Shown here: one piece after another, positions 25,001 through 42,034 of the stretch
Numbering within the stretch: position 1 is the first letter of the stretch
Layout: each line of letters opens with the position of its first letter
From: Trema orientale
Taxonomy: Eukaryota > Streptophyta > Magnoliopsida > Rosales > Cannabaceae
Length of the DNA stretch: 64,000 nucleotides
Direction: 5' to 3'
NCBI GenBank assembly: GCA_002914845.1
Contig: JXTC01000053.1
Coordinates: forward strand, 114,197 to 178,196
Position numbers and translations under genes: made by a program
The notes under the pieces: model-generated
What the model saw: the letters and a program-made list of their open reading frames with translations, nothing else
Databases searched by the model: none
What the model was told of the DNA's origin: nothing

Positions 25001-25077
25001 CTAACCAGATTCCTAATACCGCTTCTTCGCGATACTAAGGACCCTACCACCTTCGAAGTCGACGAAAATGGCGGCAT
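22054..25077 (-). CDS. COQ10: coenzyme Q-binding protein COQ10 (START domain), mitochondrial
   Basis: Four exons on the minus strand: 24794-25077, 24159-24354, 23004-23135 and 22054-22176. All have GT-AG borders and phases that close to a 244-residue protein. The first ~90 residues are rich in Arg and Ser with few acidic residues (MPPFSSTSKVVGSLVSRRSG at the start), as in a mitochondrial presequence. From residue ~92 the protein is a COQ10/START-like domain: RRVLGYSPEQLYNVVAAVDL, PWCQRSEILK, ELEIGFKFFVESYVSHV, then LFDHLINIWEFNPGP and FLVDFKFQSPLYSQVASMFF. COQ10 binds ubiquinone in the mitochondrial inner membrane and is needed for efficient CoQ synthesis and respiratory electron transport. 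The start is the first in-frame ATG; upstream is a poly-Phe frame that opens on TTG. Intron 2 carries a MITE. I see no lesion, so the gene looks functional. Confidence 0.95.
23563..23979. mobile_element. Tourist/PIF-Harbinger-like MITE in COQ10 intron 2
   Basis: The ends are inverted repeats: GGGCTTGTTTGGATTCA at the left, and TGAATCCAAGCAAGCCC closing the right side. It is flanked by TAA at 23560-23562 and 23980-23982, the 3-bp TWA target duplication of PIF/Harbinger elements. The 417-bp interior is AT-rich and non-coding. It lies between COQ10 exons 2 and 3 and does not touch splice sites. Confidence 0.85.
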
Positions 25078-26386
25078 TGAAAAAAAATAAATAAATTCAA
25101 TCCAAATCACCAAAAAAAAAAAAAAAAAAAAGCCCAAATAATCTGATGGAAAACACTCCGGAAAATCTGCGAAGTATGTGAAAAAAAATCATGTTAAAAT
25201 TATGAAAAAGAAAAAAAAAAATCGAGGGATTTGGGGGAGAAATAAAATAAAAAGAAAAAAATTAGGGGTTTTGAGGTACCGTAAAAATTGAGAGATTGAA
25301 TTCACGCGCCGTGGATTAGATTCAAATTTGTGACGAAAGAATTGTGTTGAAAGAAGAATTCTCAGACTGCGGGACCGAAATCGAAGGTTAAGCTCGTCAA
25401 GAATTGGGAACCGGAAATGTGGGATGATGGGGTGGGGTTCCTCCCCCGTTTAAGGGAATCGATTAGAAAAGCTTCCCGGAATAAAATTACATTATAAAAT
25501 AGAAAAAAATAAAAAGCCACGTTGTGAATTTTAATAAACCTGCTGAAGCTCGATGTTCAGCTGGCTGACACGTGTCTTCTACCCTTTAGATTTTTCTTTT
25601 GCGAACTTAGAAAAGAAAAAGAAAAAGAAAAAGGCCAGCAGCTTTTACGTGATTCTTTTTTTTTTTCTTTTTCCCTGTTGAATGGAAAATAATGAAGATG
25701 TGATCAAGTTGAATATTGAGAAACGAACCTTCCATTGGGAACCAATACACGTAGTCATCTAGGGATGGTATAGCATAGAGCTTGACCAATACAAATTTTT
25801 GTACTCTAGTTTTGACATTTTCGTATTATGTTACCTACCTAAAGTGATCAGTATCACATCATGAAATTCCAGTTGCCTAACTAGATTTTTTCATCTGTCC
25901 ACTAGATTTTTAATTTCCTATCATCAATATGCAATACCACATGATTTTTCATTTTAAATCAAAAGTTTTCTCCTATTGAAAACGGGTTTACATACAAATA
26001 TTTTGGAGTTTTTCTCTTTTTTTCAACGTTTGACAATTGTGGGGGTAACAAATTCAGGAGCCAGAATCCGGTGCTAAAATATCTAAAAGAGCATATAATA
26101 ATTTTCAGTGAAATTGAAAACGTGTTTGGACATTGGACTATTTAAGAAGAAAATATATTACACAAAAACTGTGATACAGATATTAAATAAATCGCCATCT
26201 ACCATCAGATTCTTTCTTCTACCTTATTCACCCTCCTTTCTCTGCAGAAGAACCCTACTTTTAGCTCTAACCACGTGAATTCGCGCAATAGGACAGTGCA
26301 TTTTTTTAACTTTGTTTACAAGTCATCACCATTGTAAAGCAGACTCCATGATTGAACTCCTTCGTTAGCTCATATTGCTAGTTGTG
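25078..26386. other. spacer: COQ10 leader/promoter and region 3' of COR27-like gene
   Basis: The left part, to about 25440, is probably COQ10 5' UTR and core promoter on the minus strand. It includes poly(A)/(T) runs and a less AT-rich patch near 25370-25450. The right part holds no gene; a G-box-like ACACGTG lies near 25569. Spacing between the two genes is about 1.3 kb. Confidence 0.45.
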
Positions 26387-28570
26387 TTACCGAGGGTTGC
26401 GAAGTGGAACCACCTAAGACACAGAAAGAGGCACCATGATCAAGATTCAAAAGCCAACATAATCTCGTAATCTTGAGAAAGAAATAATGCATTCATTACC
26501 TGATCATTCGTTGTATAAGCACTGAGTTCTTGAGTTTTCACCCTTTTCGACTTCTCTCCTTCAACATCTTCATCAACAAAGTTCTGGTCTGAAACCTCTG
26601 CAACAATCAAAGTAGACATTTAAATTTGACCATTTAAGGCTCAGAAAGAAACTATTGAATACTTTCCCATCCTAAATCTATCTCAAAATTTCAGCACTAA
26701 ATGCGCTTGCATAGATATATCACAATCCATGTTCTTATAGTTTGGAAACCATTGCTCGACTACAAGTGATCAAACCATATTACAGGCTTCGAATAATACA
26801 TTAAATAATTATAAACATACAAGTAAGAGAACAAACAGTCAAACAGAGAAAAGGGAGTGGCAGTCCTGAACACAGTCTTCAAATTGAGCAGAAAGAAACT
26901 CGATTAATATAATTCACCAATCACCTTGACATGCATCTTCAAATTAACTTCATTCAATCATGGTTTATATCAAGTAGAAGTCTTAGCTCTTAAAAGTGAT
27001 CTACTTAATAGTGATACATGAGTAACATGATAATGAACAGTAATATGCAATACACAAAAGACCACTAAAATAATACAACAATGAAATCTCAAAAGTATGG
27101 TTAATCACTAAAATATTTCAGGAACCACACCAGACAATAGTTGAGTACCTGTTTTGTTGCCAAGCAATTCCTTACGACGAAAATTAGAGTGACAAAAGCG
27201 GAACTGCTTGGAACTAGAAGAACTAGAAGTTTTCCCAGACACCATTGCCTTGTTCCTATCTGAATCATTTGTTCGGCTCGCAGAAGCAACACGTTGCAGT
27301 ACACCACAAGATTCAGCTGTACCGCAAGATTCAGCACCTTGGGCCTTGCGGGAAGATCTGAAGTGCAGGATCCATGGATTTGAAAGAAGGCCACCATGAT
27401 TTTCATCTGGCCTAATTTCTTGAGATTCAGGTCTTTCATAATTGATCTTTCGCCAGTTGCCACTCCGAAGGACCTTAAACTGGAAATAAGACAAATAAAT
27501 AAATACAAATAAACATATAAACATTGAAAGGCAGAAAATTACTAAGAAGTAGATTAAAGCTGAGACCTGGCCATTAGGAGAACCGGGGTTAGTATGTGTT
27601 TGTTTTGATGCTTTCGTACAACAGAGGTGCTCCTTTTCGGGATTTCTTCCAAGCAATTCCATTGAACCATATAACTCATTAACAAAGGAGGCTTCCATGG
27701 ATTTGAGGTACATACTGTGCTTCTCGTCTGTCCACTCTATAGACATAGTCTCTGTTGACTCCAGAGTACTCTAATATACAAGTTTCACCATAAGCACTAG
27801 TCCTTGCCGATATTTTCAAGCCAATTTCAACTGATAAATAACAGAACCAAAAACCAATGCGTAAATTCTCTCTCTCTCTCTCTTTTTTCTTCTAACTTTT
27901 ATTAGCCCCTTATTGTGTGTATTTATATTCATAATAATGTCTGCATTGCATATACAGACGTATGGCTTGTTTTAAATACACTTATAGCCAATATATATAT
28001 TTTGGTTTGTTTTAAATACACTTATAGCCAAAATATAATATCCCCCCCCCCCCAAAAAAAAAGAGGGGAAAAAAAAAAAAAACCCTTATCAAAAGATCAA
28101 CATAACCCAAATGTATTATTTATTAATTCAAGAAGCATCACAAATTTTTTCTTATTTTTCCCAGCCCGAACAAAAATAAATCGACATATAAAACTAACAA
28201 TCTGCCTGTCCTTTCCACAACAAACCACAAAACCAATTATCAATTACAAACTTTGCATACTAAAATAATAAATACTATCTAATATATGTTTATGTTTTCC
28301 AAAAGCGAAGGGAAAAGCCCCATTAAAAATCCAGTTTTTTTTTTTTGAAAAAAAAAAGCACTAACTAATAAAAAGAAATAAAAAAACGGATAGCAAAATA
28401 ACGATAAAATTTGAAAAAAAAAAAAAAAACAAAAAACAAAAATGAAGAAGAAGAAGGAGTACCGAGCTAGAAGAAGGGTCGTCCGGTAAAGTCAAACGGC
28501 TTGACCCGAAATCAGGATGGCGAGAAATCTGTAAATCAGGTCCAGTTTGTGTATCTCTGAAATTTTCCAT
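26387..28570 (-). CDS. COR27: COR27/COR28-type cold- and clock-regulated protein
   Basis: Five exons on the minus strand: 28463-28570, 27567-27770, 27149-27479, 26500-26597 and 26387-26413. They close in phase to 255 residues. The conserved blocks of this plant-only family are present: EWTDEKHSMYLKSMEASFVN at about 48-67, then QFKVLRSGNWRKINYERPES across the exon 2/3 junction. After these come LLSNPWILHFRS, an acidic/basic GEKSKRVKT segment, and the terminal DQVVP signature, here DQVVPLRNPR split by the last intron. In Arabidopsis, COR27 and COR28 are nuclear regulators induced by cold and light, repressed by CCA1, and act with COP1/HY5 in clock, freezing-tolerance and photomorphogenesis control. 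No DNA-binding domain is visible. The 9-codon last exon and exon 1 are easy for gene finders to miss. Whether it is closer to COR27 or COR28 cannot be decided here. Confidence 0.9.
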
Positions 28571-28644
28571 GCAATATATTTTAAATTTTAATTATTTGAG
28601 GACATATAAAGATATATAGTTTAAGACTTAAGCGGCTAAATTTA

Positions 28645-28889
28645 AGATATTTAGACTTATTAGGCCAAAAAAAGAAGAAGAAGAAGGAGGTGAGAAATAG
28701 GAATGGAATGTGCGCCTTTGGGAAGCGGTGTACTGTCGGGACAAAAGAACGTTACAGTTGTCACTGCTTTTACACGTGGCATGGGTCCACGCAGGTTGCC
28801 ACGTCACTGCTCGGTTCGATCAGCTCAAACTGCCTAGCCAAAAGTCGCAAAGACCCCTTAGATATTTTATCGGACCATCCAAAATATCT
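28645..28889 (-). promoter_or_regulatory. evening elements and G-box/ABRE upstream of COR27-like gene
   Basis: Within 320 bp upstream of the ATG are two full evening elements AAAATATCT: plus strand at 28881-28889, and minus strand at 28860-28868. A third core, AAATATCT, lies on the minus strand at 28645-28652. Between them is CACGTGGC at 28773-28780, combining a G-box with the ABRE core ACGTGGC, and a GCCACGTCA at 28798-28806. Evening elements with ABRE-like sites are known to drive cold and circadian expression of Arabidopsis COR27, so the motif set supports the gene call. A CCGAC core (minus strand, within GTCGGG at about 28736) lacks the full CBF RCCGAC consensus. Confidence 0.75.
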
Positions 28890-28899
28890 TTCTTCTTTA

Positions 28900-30224
28900 C
28901 TCACCTAAAAGATATTAAGAATTTTGATTGCGTGGCACCACTTTAATTTACGTCACCCAAGCCCTATTGCCGTCGACGCCACTCTTTGGATATTTCAAGT
29001 AATTCAACTGATTTATGTTGGCGATTCCTATTTTTGTACCAAATTTAATAGCAATTAATGATTTTTTTCCTTAAAATTAATGATTTTTTGCTGTTCATAA
29101 TAATTTACCAATTGGAAGATTCAAACTCACTAGTAAGTTAATTGAGATTTAAAATTAGTATTTGAGATCTCAAATTATTCGGAGTATAGTCAATCTAATT
29201 CTGTTTGAAGAATACTTGCGATATTTTTTTAAAGATTTGCTTTTGGGATTTTCTTCATTTTTTTTTTCTTTTTGGCTTGAAGTACTTCTGAGATTTCGGT
29301 GCTACGAATGACAGCATTTTGTCATGCTCCAATTGAATGGCCTGACGTCCACATTAGGGGGCTCATTTATGTAACAAATATATCAGTTTTTATACAAACT
29401 ATATATTCAGCAATATTTTAGGAAAACCTAAAATTCGACTGTTCCGCTAGAAGCCACAAATGAGAACCCATCCTTTTATTTGACAATTTCCAACTAACTA
29501 CCTAAAAACTGAAAGTGATACATTGCTATATGGATGAATGACACGATTTTTCTGTCCTAAATCGTTTAAAACTAGCCCTAACGTTTGAGTTCTCTTCTTT
29601 TTAATTTCGAAAGGAGTAAAAGAAAAATCTTTCATGGAAACACTATAACTAATGCCGAGTTACGACTTTTAGAAAAGCAAGTAGCTAACTTATGTATATT
29701 AGTGCAATATACTTGTTACTTGGTAGACAAATGCAGTAAAAGGGTACAAATACATATATGTCAAAAAGTTCTGACAACAAAACTTTGAATCCCTCACTCC
29801 TTTATCCTTCCCAAAAAAATTTAAAAATAAAAATAATAAAAAAAAAAGTTTAACAAAACTGCGTAACTTGGTCCTAAGTTAAGCATCACGGATATACAGA
29901 GAAGAACAGTATCAAAAATAACTTGTTGGTTCTTGAGCTGAATATATGGAAAAAGGGTCAGATAGCTTATTATATGGAAAAAGGGTCAGAAATATAAAGG
30001 TTCATGTGGAACCCTGATAATTATTGGCTTTATCATATAACGTATATCCTTAATCACATAGCTGAGTAGAGAAACAAAGAAATCCTCCCAAGACCGTATC
30101 AGCTCTTTGACTTTGACATCTTTTCTTTATTAACGTCTTCAGGCAGCAAATATTACACTTTGTCTTCTATATCGGTTTATGTCCCAATATGTGCAAAAAG
30201 AAATAGTAACTCCAACACAAATAC
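28900..30224. other. intergenic between COR27-like and NDR kinase genes
   Basis: No gene recognised. The left end is distal promoter of the COR27-like gene, and the right end likely contains the NDR kinase 3' UTR. The frame at 29585-29788 has no recognisable domain. Confidence 0.5.
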
Positions 30225-35811
<5,587 letters not shown>

Positions 35812-37184
35812 TCTCAAAATCTCCTCAATCCAATCCAATCCAATCCAATCCAATCGGTCAATACTAAAACAAATAGTCAATCAGTGAAGCATTTGCGGGG
35901 AGATCGACAAGAGCTTTTACTTTTATCCAATTCGCAGTTTGCGAGGAGAGATCCAGGAGCCACAGTGGGGGCCAAATACAGAGAGCGAGGCTGGAGAGGA
36001 GTACAATATCACAAGCTATGAACTGGCATATATCTACATGTGTGTATATAGTATAATATATGTGTATATATGGGCTGTCTTATCTATGGTTTGGTTTGGT
36101 TCGAATAGTGAAAAGATATACGGGTTTCCATTTCGCTTTCTGGGGAATGGAGTGAGATCGACGCCATCGTTTTCCTCGCATGAACTGGAATCTTGGAGGC
36201 AGATTTTTATTTTCTATTATTTTTCTCATTTTTTTCCTCTGACTTTTTCCTTTTTTTTTTCTTAATAATAAATTAATAAAATTACAGGGAGAGAAAGACA
36301 GGGAAAAAAAGTTGGGTGTGTGGGCGACTGGCGAGTCGCTGGTGTCGGCGGAGATCTATAGAAGGAAAAGCTATCATGCAATTGACTATGGGTACGGACC
36401 GATTTAATTGCGTGAAATTTATGATTCCCGCAGCTTGCGGCGAATGAGCTGACGTGGTATTTTTGAGGGACGTGATTGGTCACGCGTTTGGGAGGAACGT
36501 GGGAGTGGGAGCCAGAGGATATTTGGACAGTTGGGGCGAGATGTAGAGTCTCGTGCGAGCCGTGTGCTGGGGTGTGGAATTTCTGACTACTGATTGGACG
36601 ACACGTGGTGGTATAAACTTTTCATTGGTCCCGGGCTGGCGGGCTGCCGTGGATCTAGAAGCTGATTCTAATCTCGGTTAATTTTGCAAGAAGATCCCCA
36701 ATAGCAGAGTTTTAATACCAGTAGGTCCAGTTTAATAGATAAGATAAAATAATCGTTGGTTGTAAACGAGATACATAAATTATCTATACAGTGCAGATAA
36801 TTATAATTCACATGTCTAAACTATTCTTCATTTTACTAAGATATAGGAGTCAATATCGAGTTTTATTATGTGAATTTATAAACTTAAAAGAAAGAAAGGT
36901 AATAGATTTATGTTCCAGTCTCCATCTTGCTACTAGACATTAATGAATTTTTATTCCTCGTTTGAACTAGGAAACTCAGATTTTAAGGAATTCAAGTTGA
37001 TTCTTTCGGTAGCTAACTTCTCATTTTCTTGATCTAGAAATATTGTTTTGCTAATCAATGTTATTTGTAATGTTTTGCTCATAACGTAGTCTATAAACGT
37101 GGTACTATATATTATGGAATTCTTAACATTATTTATTTCTTCATTAACAATTTTACATGCCTTAAGACTAACTTCACTTTTTTA
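35812..37184. promoter_or_regulatory. NDR kinase leader/promoter region and intergenic DNA
   Basis: The first 300 bp upstream of the NDR start is probably 5' UTR and promoter on the minus strand. A pentanucleotide repeat sits 15 bp from the ATG. At 36602-36607 there is a G-box CACGTG. Beyond about 36.7 kb the DNA is AT-rich without a recognised gene. Confidence 0.4.
35826..35855. repeat. (CAATC)6 pentanucleotide repeat in NDR leader
   Basis: Six perfect CAATC units on the plus strand, read as GATTG units in the NDR mRNA sense, end 15 bp before the ATG. Length change here would alter leader length but not the protein. Confidence 0.9.
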
Positions 37185-37375
37185 ACCATCGTGCTAACAA
37201 GTGGGTTGGTAAGATACTTATTCCCTCGACAAAGAGGTCTTGGGTTCGAATTGCCATTACAGTACTAATCAGAGGTTTATAGTCAATCTACTGCGAAAGA
37301 ATCCTTTAATTGGCATAGGTGGATCCACCACCCAGAATTATAGAGATACGCTACCCTCTAACTTTATAATTTGTT
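37185..37375 (+). mobile_element. tRNA-derived SINE-like element
   Basis: A box-A-like GTGGGTTGGTAAGATAC is followed after about 30 bp by GGGTTCGAATTGCC, a close match to the RNA polymerase III box B consensus. A non-tRNA tail (AATCCTTTAATTGGCATAGG, then CACCACCCAGAATTATAGAG) ends in a T-rich stretch, as in plant SINEs such as the Au family. A clear target duplication was not found, so the boundaries are approximate. Confidence 0.6.
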
Positions 37376-38078
37376 TTTATTGAAAAAGAAAATATTTTTT
37401 CACTAGGTTATGTACACAACATTTTATAGCAAATGGAACTTTCTCTTTTTCCAAAAAGGGAAAAAAAACATTTAGTGATAAATTCACTTTTGGTACAAGC
37501 CAATTAAATAATAGAGTAAATTGTGACAAAAGTCCCTTCTTTTAGTCAAAATTTACACTAATATATCCAATTTTTTTTCTAATGGTAAAAGTACATTCCA
37601 TCTAATTTTTGTTGCAACCGTCAAATTTCTCTGTTAAATACTACTTCAAAGGACACATGTTGCCCTATGGTTATTTGCATTTATTAAAAAATATAATAAA
37701 AGAAATAAATATATGGATAATTAGAATAAATCAAATAAATTAAAAAAATTAAAAAATTAAAAAAATCCTCGTCTTCCTCCACTTTCTCTCTCTGTTAGTC
37801 TCATTCCTCGTCTTCTTATTCCTCTAGCTCCAATACAAAAAATTCAATAAAAAAAATCCCTAATTTTCAATTTCTTGGAAACTCCCTAATTTTAGAACTA
37901 TAATATCAAAATTAAGGGGGAAAAAAGAGAGAATAATTTGATAACTTTTTTTCTTTATAATTCTCTAATTTTGGAGAAATGGGCAGTGTTTTGGGTTCTG
38001 AAGAAGGTTATTATTGTAATGGTTATTAGTGGAATTTGATTGATTTACATGGTGGTGGTGGTAGTAGCGATAGTGTTG

Positions 38079-39082
38079 CACTATTTTAGTGGTGTAGAAA
38101 TGGGTGACGTGGTAGCGCCATGTCATACTACGTCGTTTTTAAAATTAAAGCGACGTGGTATGCTGGCCTACTACGTCACTTTCACTTATATATATAGAAA
38201 GTGACATCTAAAGCCTAATTATCTGACAAATTATTAATTATTACGATCCCACCACATCGCTTTTGGGGAGATACCACGTCATTCCCCCAGAAAGTGATAT
38301 GATATGTACCATGTACCACGTCATTTTTCTAGAAAGCGACATAGTAGATGTCGTCTTCCTCCATACATGCTCGGTCGGTGTAGGTCATGGCATCCTAAAA
38401 AGTCTTGTGCACCTTACGGGTCTTGGTCTCCTCATAGATCAGACCCACGATACGTTTCACACTACCTCCACGAGCCAAATGCCGAATCATGGACTTCGTG
38501 ATCCATTACCCAAACCCTTATAGTGTTACTTCGCTCCTCCCTTTCCGTACCCCAATATTGTCCATGATAGTCGGAAATCTCAAGAATTAATACATAAAAG
38601 ATCAAAAAGAATTATTATAGAAATTTTCAAAGACCTAAAAATGGAAGGAACTGAAATAAGATAGAGAGGTACCTAAATTTTGAAATGGGTAGAGTTTGAA
38701 TAGGAGGGTATTAAAAATTTTGGGTTTGTTCTAATTGGGGTTGGGGGAGGATTTGGTGAGGTTGATGATTTTGAATGGACAATAGTGATAGATTATTTTT
38801 TGTAAGTGTGAATCGATGATGTGGCTAGTATAAGCTCCCTACTACGTCGCTTTTGTAGAAAGTGACGCGGTATTAAATAAAATAATATATCACGCCGTTT
38901 TGTACGTAACCCAACCACATCACTTTGTATGTGACCCAGCCACGTCGCTCGTTACATAAGCGACATGGTAGAATCTGCAATCACGTTGCTTTTAAACGAC
39001 ATGGTGTGGGAGTTTAATTATGTCGCTTTTCTTGGAAAACGACATAGTTCAAGTGACGTCATTGATTCCTTTTCTAGTAGTG
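38079..39082. mobile_element. CACTA-like non-autonomous element, ~1 kb
   Basis: The right end TTTTCTAGTAGTG gives CACTACTAGAAAA on the other strand, a CACTA-type terminus. The left end CACTATTTTAGTGG is a poorer match. Both subterminal zones are packed with copies of CTACTACGTCGCTTT and AAAGCGACGTGGTA in both orientations, the expected clustered transposase-binding repeats. No transposase frame survives. Flanking trinucleotides (TTG, GTG) do not match exactly. Confidence 0.6.
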
Positions 39083-42034
39083 GTGGCTTTGCTCTTCATT
39101 TATATTTTGAGCAAAAGGAACCAAATTAAGTCCAGGCCCACCATTTCAAGGGTAAACATCTCTTTCTTTTTTTCCCCCCCTTTTTTTGATTAATATAAAT
39201 GTCAAAAGTTTGAATTGGGTATGTGATCAAATGTCCCATTGCTATGTTATTTTTATCATAAGATTGTTTGATTAGGTGTTGGAGAATTCAATGAAGAAAG
39301 TTGTTTTTCTTCATGATGATATTATGGTTCAAGAGGATCTATTTGATATTTTCTTCCTAGATTTAAATGGTGTGGATAGGGTTGAGAAATTTAATCAAGC
39401 GGAGGTGCTCGGCATGATCGCGAGTTCAAGGTCAAATCAGAGGAGGGCCATATGGGTTCAGAGTTAGATCGAAGCAAGGGTCGTAGGTTCAGCAATTGAG
39501 TTCGTCGGAGGAAAGTGGACCAAGCATCTGGCACGTGCCTGCCATAGCCACTTATCCAAGCAATTTCTCTCTCTTCCTCTTGTCCTTTCCCTTATCTAAG
39601 TTTTTTTCAGAGAAAGATAATCCTATTAAAAAAAAAATCCAAAGACCCAATGAAGAAGACAGAGAATGCATTTTTGGGTATTCTCCAAAAGTAACTAGAA
39701 CTTTGGAGAGAAATAGAAAGAGTAAGAGCACTACAAGGAATAAGACTTTCGCCGACGCATTGACGTGTCGGCAAAAGTATTCAAAATGCGTCGGTAAAGG
39801 TCTTTTGACTTTTGCCGACGCAATTTTTTGTCGGCAAACATCGTCGGCGAAAGACCGTAGCTAAAAGTCAAGTACCGACGAAAAATGACACGCGTCGATG
39901 AAAGATACTTTTGCTGACGCATCATGGGCTTATGCCGACGTATGTGTTGCATCGGCGAACATCTTACATCGGTGAAAATATCAAACTTACACCGACGCAA
40001 AATACACATCGGCAAAAGTTTGACATTTGCCGACATAAATTTTGCGTCGGCAAAAGTCTTGCGTCGGTGAAAGAGTCATACTTATGCTGACGCAAAATAC
40101 ATGTCGGCAAATGTCACACTCTTTATCGACGCGCAAACTCACCGGGAAAGGGGAAAGTTAATAATTAAATTTTTTTTAATTTATAAAACTTTGGCCGACG
40201 TCCGAGCATTTATGCGTCGGCAAATGTCATATTAAATTTTAAAAAATTAACTATTTATTAGTATTTATCAATTAATAATTACTAAAAAATAATTAAAATT
40301 TTTAGAAATTGATAAATAATTTAAGAATATATATAATTAATTCATATATTAATAATTAATAACAAGTAAATTAATAAAAAAATTATTAAATAGTAAAAGT
40401 GATACAAATTATTCATAAATTTACAATATAAAAAATAAATAAGTAAACTCTATCCTATGAGGTGGAGGTGGCAATTAGACGTTAAGTTCATTGTTGTAGA
40501 GTTGTAAAATCAACGCTGCATAAAATAGCTTCTGTTGTATTTGAAAGAGCCAGAGAGAGAGACACACAATGAACATATTTTTTCAAAATATAAGAATGAT
40601 AAAAAGTAACAACCAAGCATCAGTTTGATGTAGTAGCCGATGATATCTAGAGTCAAATCAATCCTTGAAATAGTTGATGTCCTATTTGAAAGAGAAAAAA
40701 AAAAAGATGCTTGATTATAGAGAATCCAATAGTTTATAAACAGTCTACAATTTCTAAGTTCATAGAAATAATGACTTTAGATATCTTACTCATATCCTCG
40801 GCATCTCTAAGTTCATTTGTCTCTAAGGACATCTATTGATTTGTTCCTGTCCCTGGAATTTAAGAAAGAATCAATGATTCACGAGAATATTAAACAAACA
40901 AAAGCTAAAGAGAGAATAAAGCTTCGAGCTAAAAGAGAAGTAGCTAAAAATTTTAGTTTTGTATCTCAACAATTAATAACTAAATTGGGATAAGCATAAA
41001 CACACAAAAACTTTTCCATAAACCTCATCTCCAATAATTGTAGTATTTTTATAATATTTTATATATTTGGAACTAACCACAACTTAATTACTATGCTTTC
41101 CAAGTTACGTTTTAGGTTGTGAATTGTTAGCTGGACATAGACTCCATTGGAAAGCTATACTTACCTTCTGATATATCGTGTACAACTAAGATGATGAGCC
41201 AGCAATAGTCTTGCAAATCCAGAGACATGAAATCCTTAGAGAATGTGAGATGCCACATTTTAATAAGATACAACAAAATTAAACACCAAATCTAGCAAAA
41301 TCACCATTGACCAGATAATAAATAACAACAAATTCAGTAAAGAAGAGATGCAAAAAGTCTTATGAATATTTTTTTTGACTTATCAAAAGTCACATACCTC
41401 ATTAGCATGCTCCTTTTCCATGCTTAACAACTTACACAAGCTAAGGGATTGAGAGGAAGCAACATTAGGAGAAACTTTCTATGTTTTGACTACACAGCTT
41501 GACTAAATAAGAGAGTGCAATCCATTCTGAGAATGAAAGAAACAATCCAAGAATGGAAGCAAATGCAAAATCCTGAAAAGACTATAGATGCTTTATATAA
41601 AAGGAATTAAAAAAAAGATTCTGTACGAAATGGTGCTAGTATAAAATTAGAAACTTACAATTAATAACTTTGGAGGTAGTTGCAATTTCATAGCATGGCA
41701 AGTGAATAATCAGCATGACTATTTGTTTTTTAGGGAAAAAAAAAAGCATCAAGTTTCAGGGCCCTTGTCTACAACATGGTCACAGCATACTGACATTCAA
41801 AATCTAAAAGAACCCACCCATATAGCGAAAAGTCATTCTCCGACTAGCTCAAAAAAATACTTTTGAGTTGAAACATTTAGAGAACAAAACTAATGAACCA
41901 ATATTACAAGATTACATCTGTCACAACTCACAACAATTCATATACCAAATTAACAAAAAAGTCCCATAATAAGGTCAAAATGCTTCCCAGTAAGTATATT
42001 CAAATGCACACAAAAAATTAGCACGCTTTAATAC

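Noticed and set aside
27208..27399. Plus-strand reading frame antisense to COR27-like exon 3
   Set aside because: Shadow of the real minus-strand exon, with no recognisable domain.
35812..35880. N-terminal extension of the NDR kinase frame through the GATTG repeat
   Set aside because: The extended frame opens on TTG, not ATG, and is preceded by TGA; the first ATG at 35811 gives a family-like N-terminus.
37185..37375. A functional tRNA gene
   Set aside because: Box B is good, but the sequence does not fold as a cloverleaf by eye and carries a non-tRNA tail, so a SINE is more likely.
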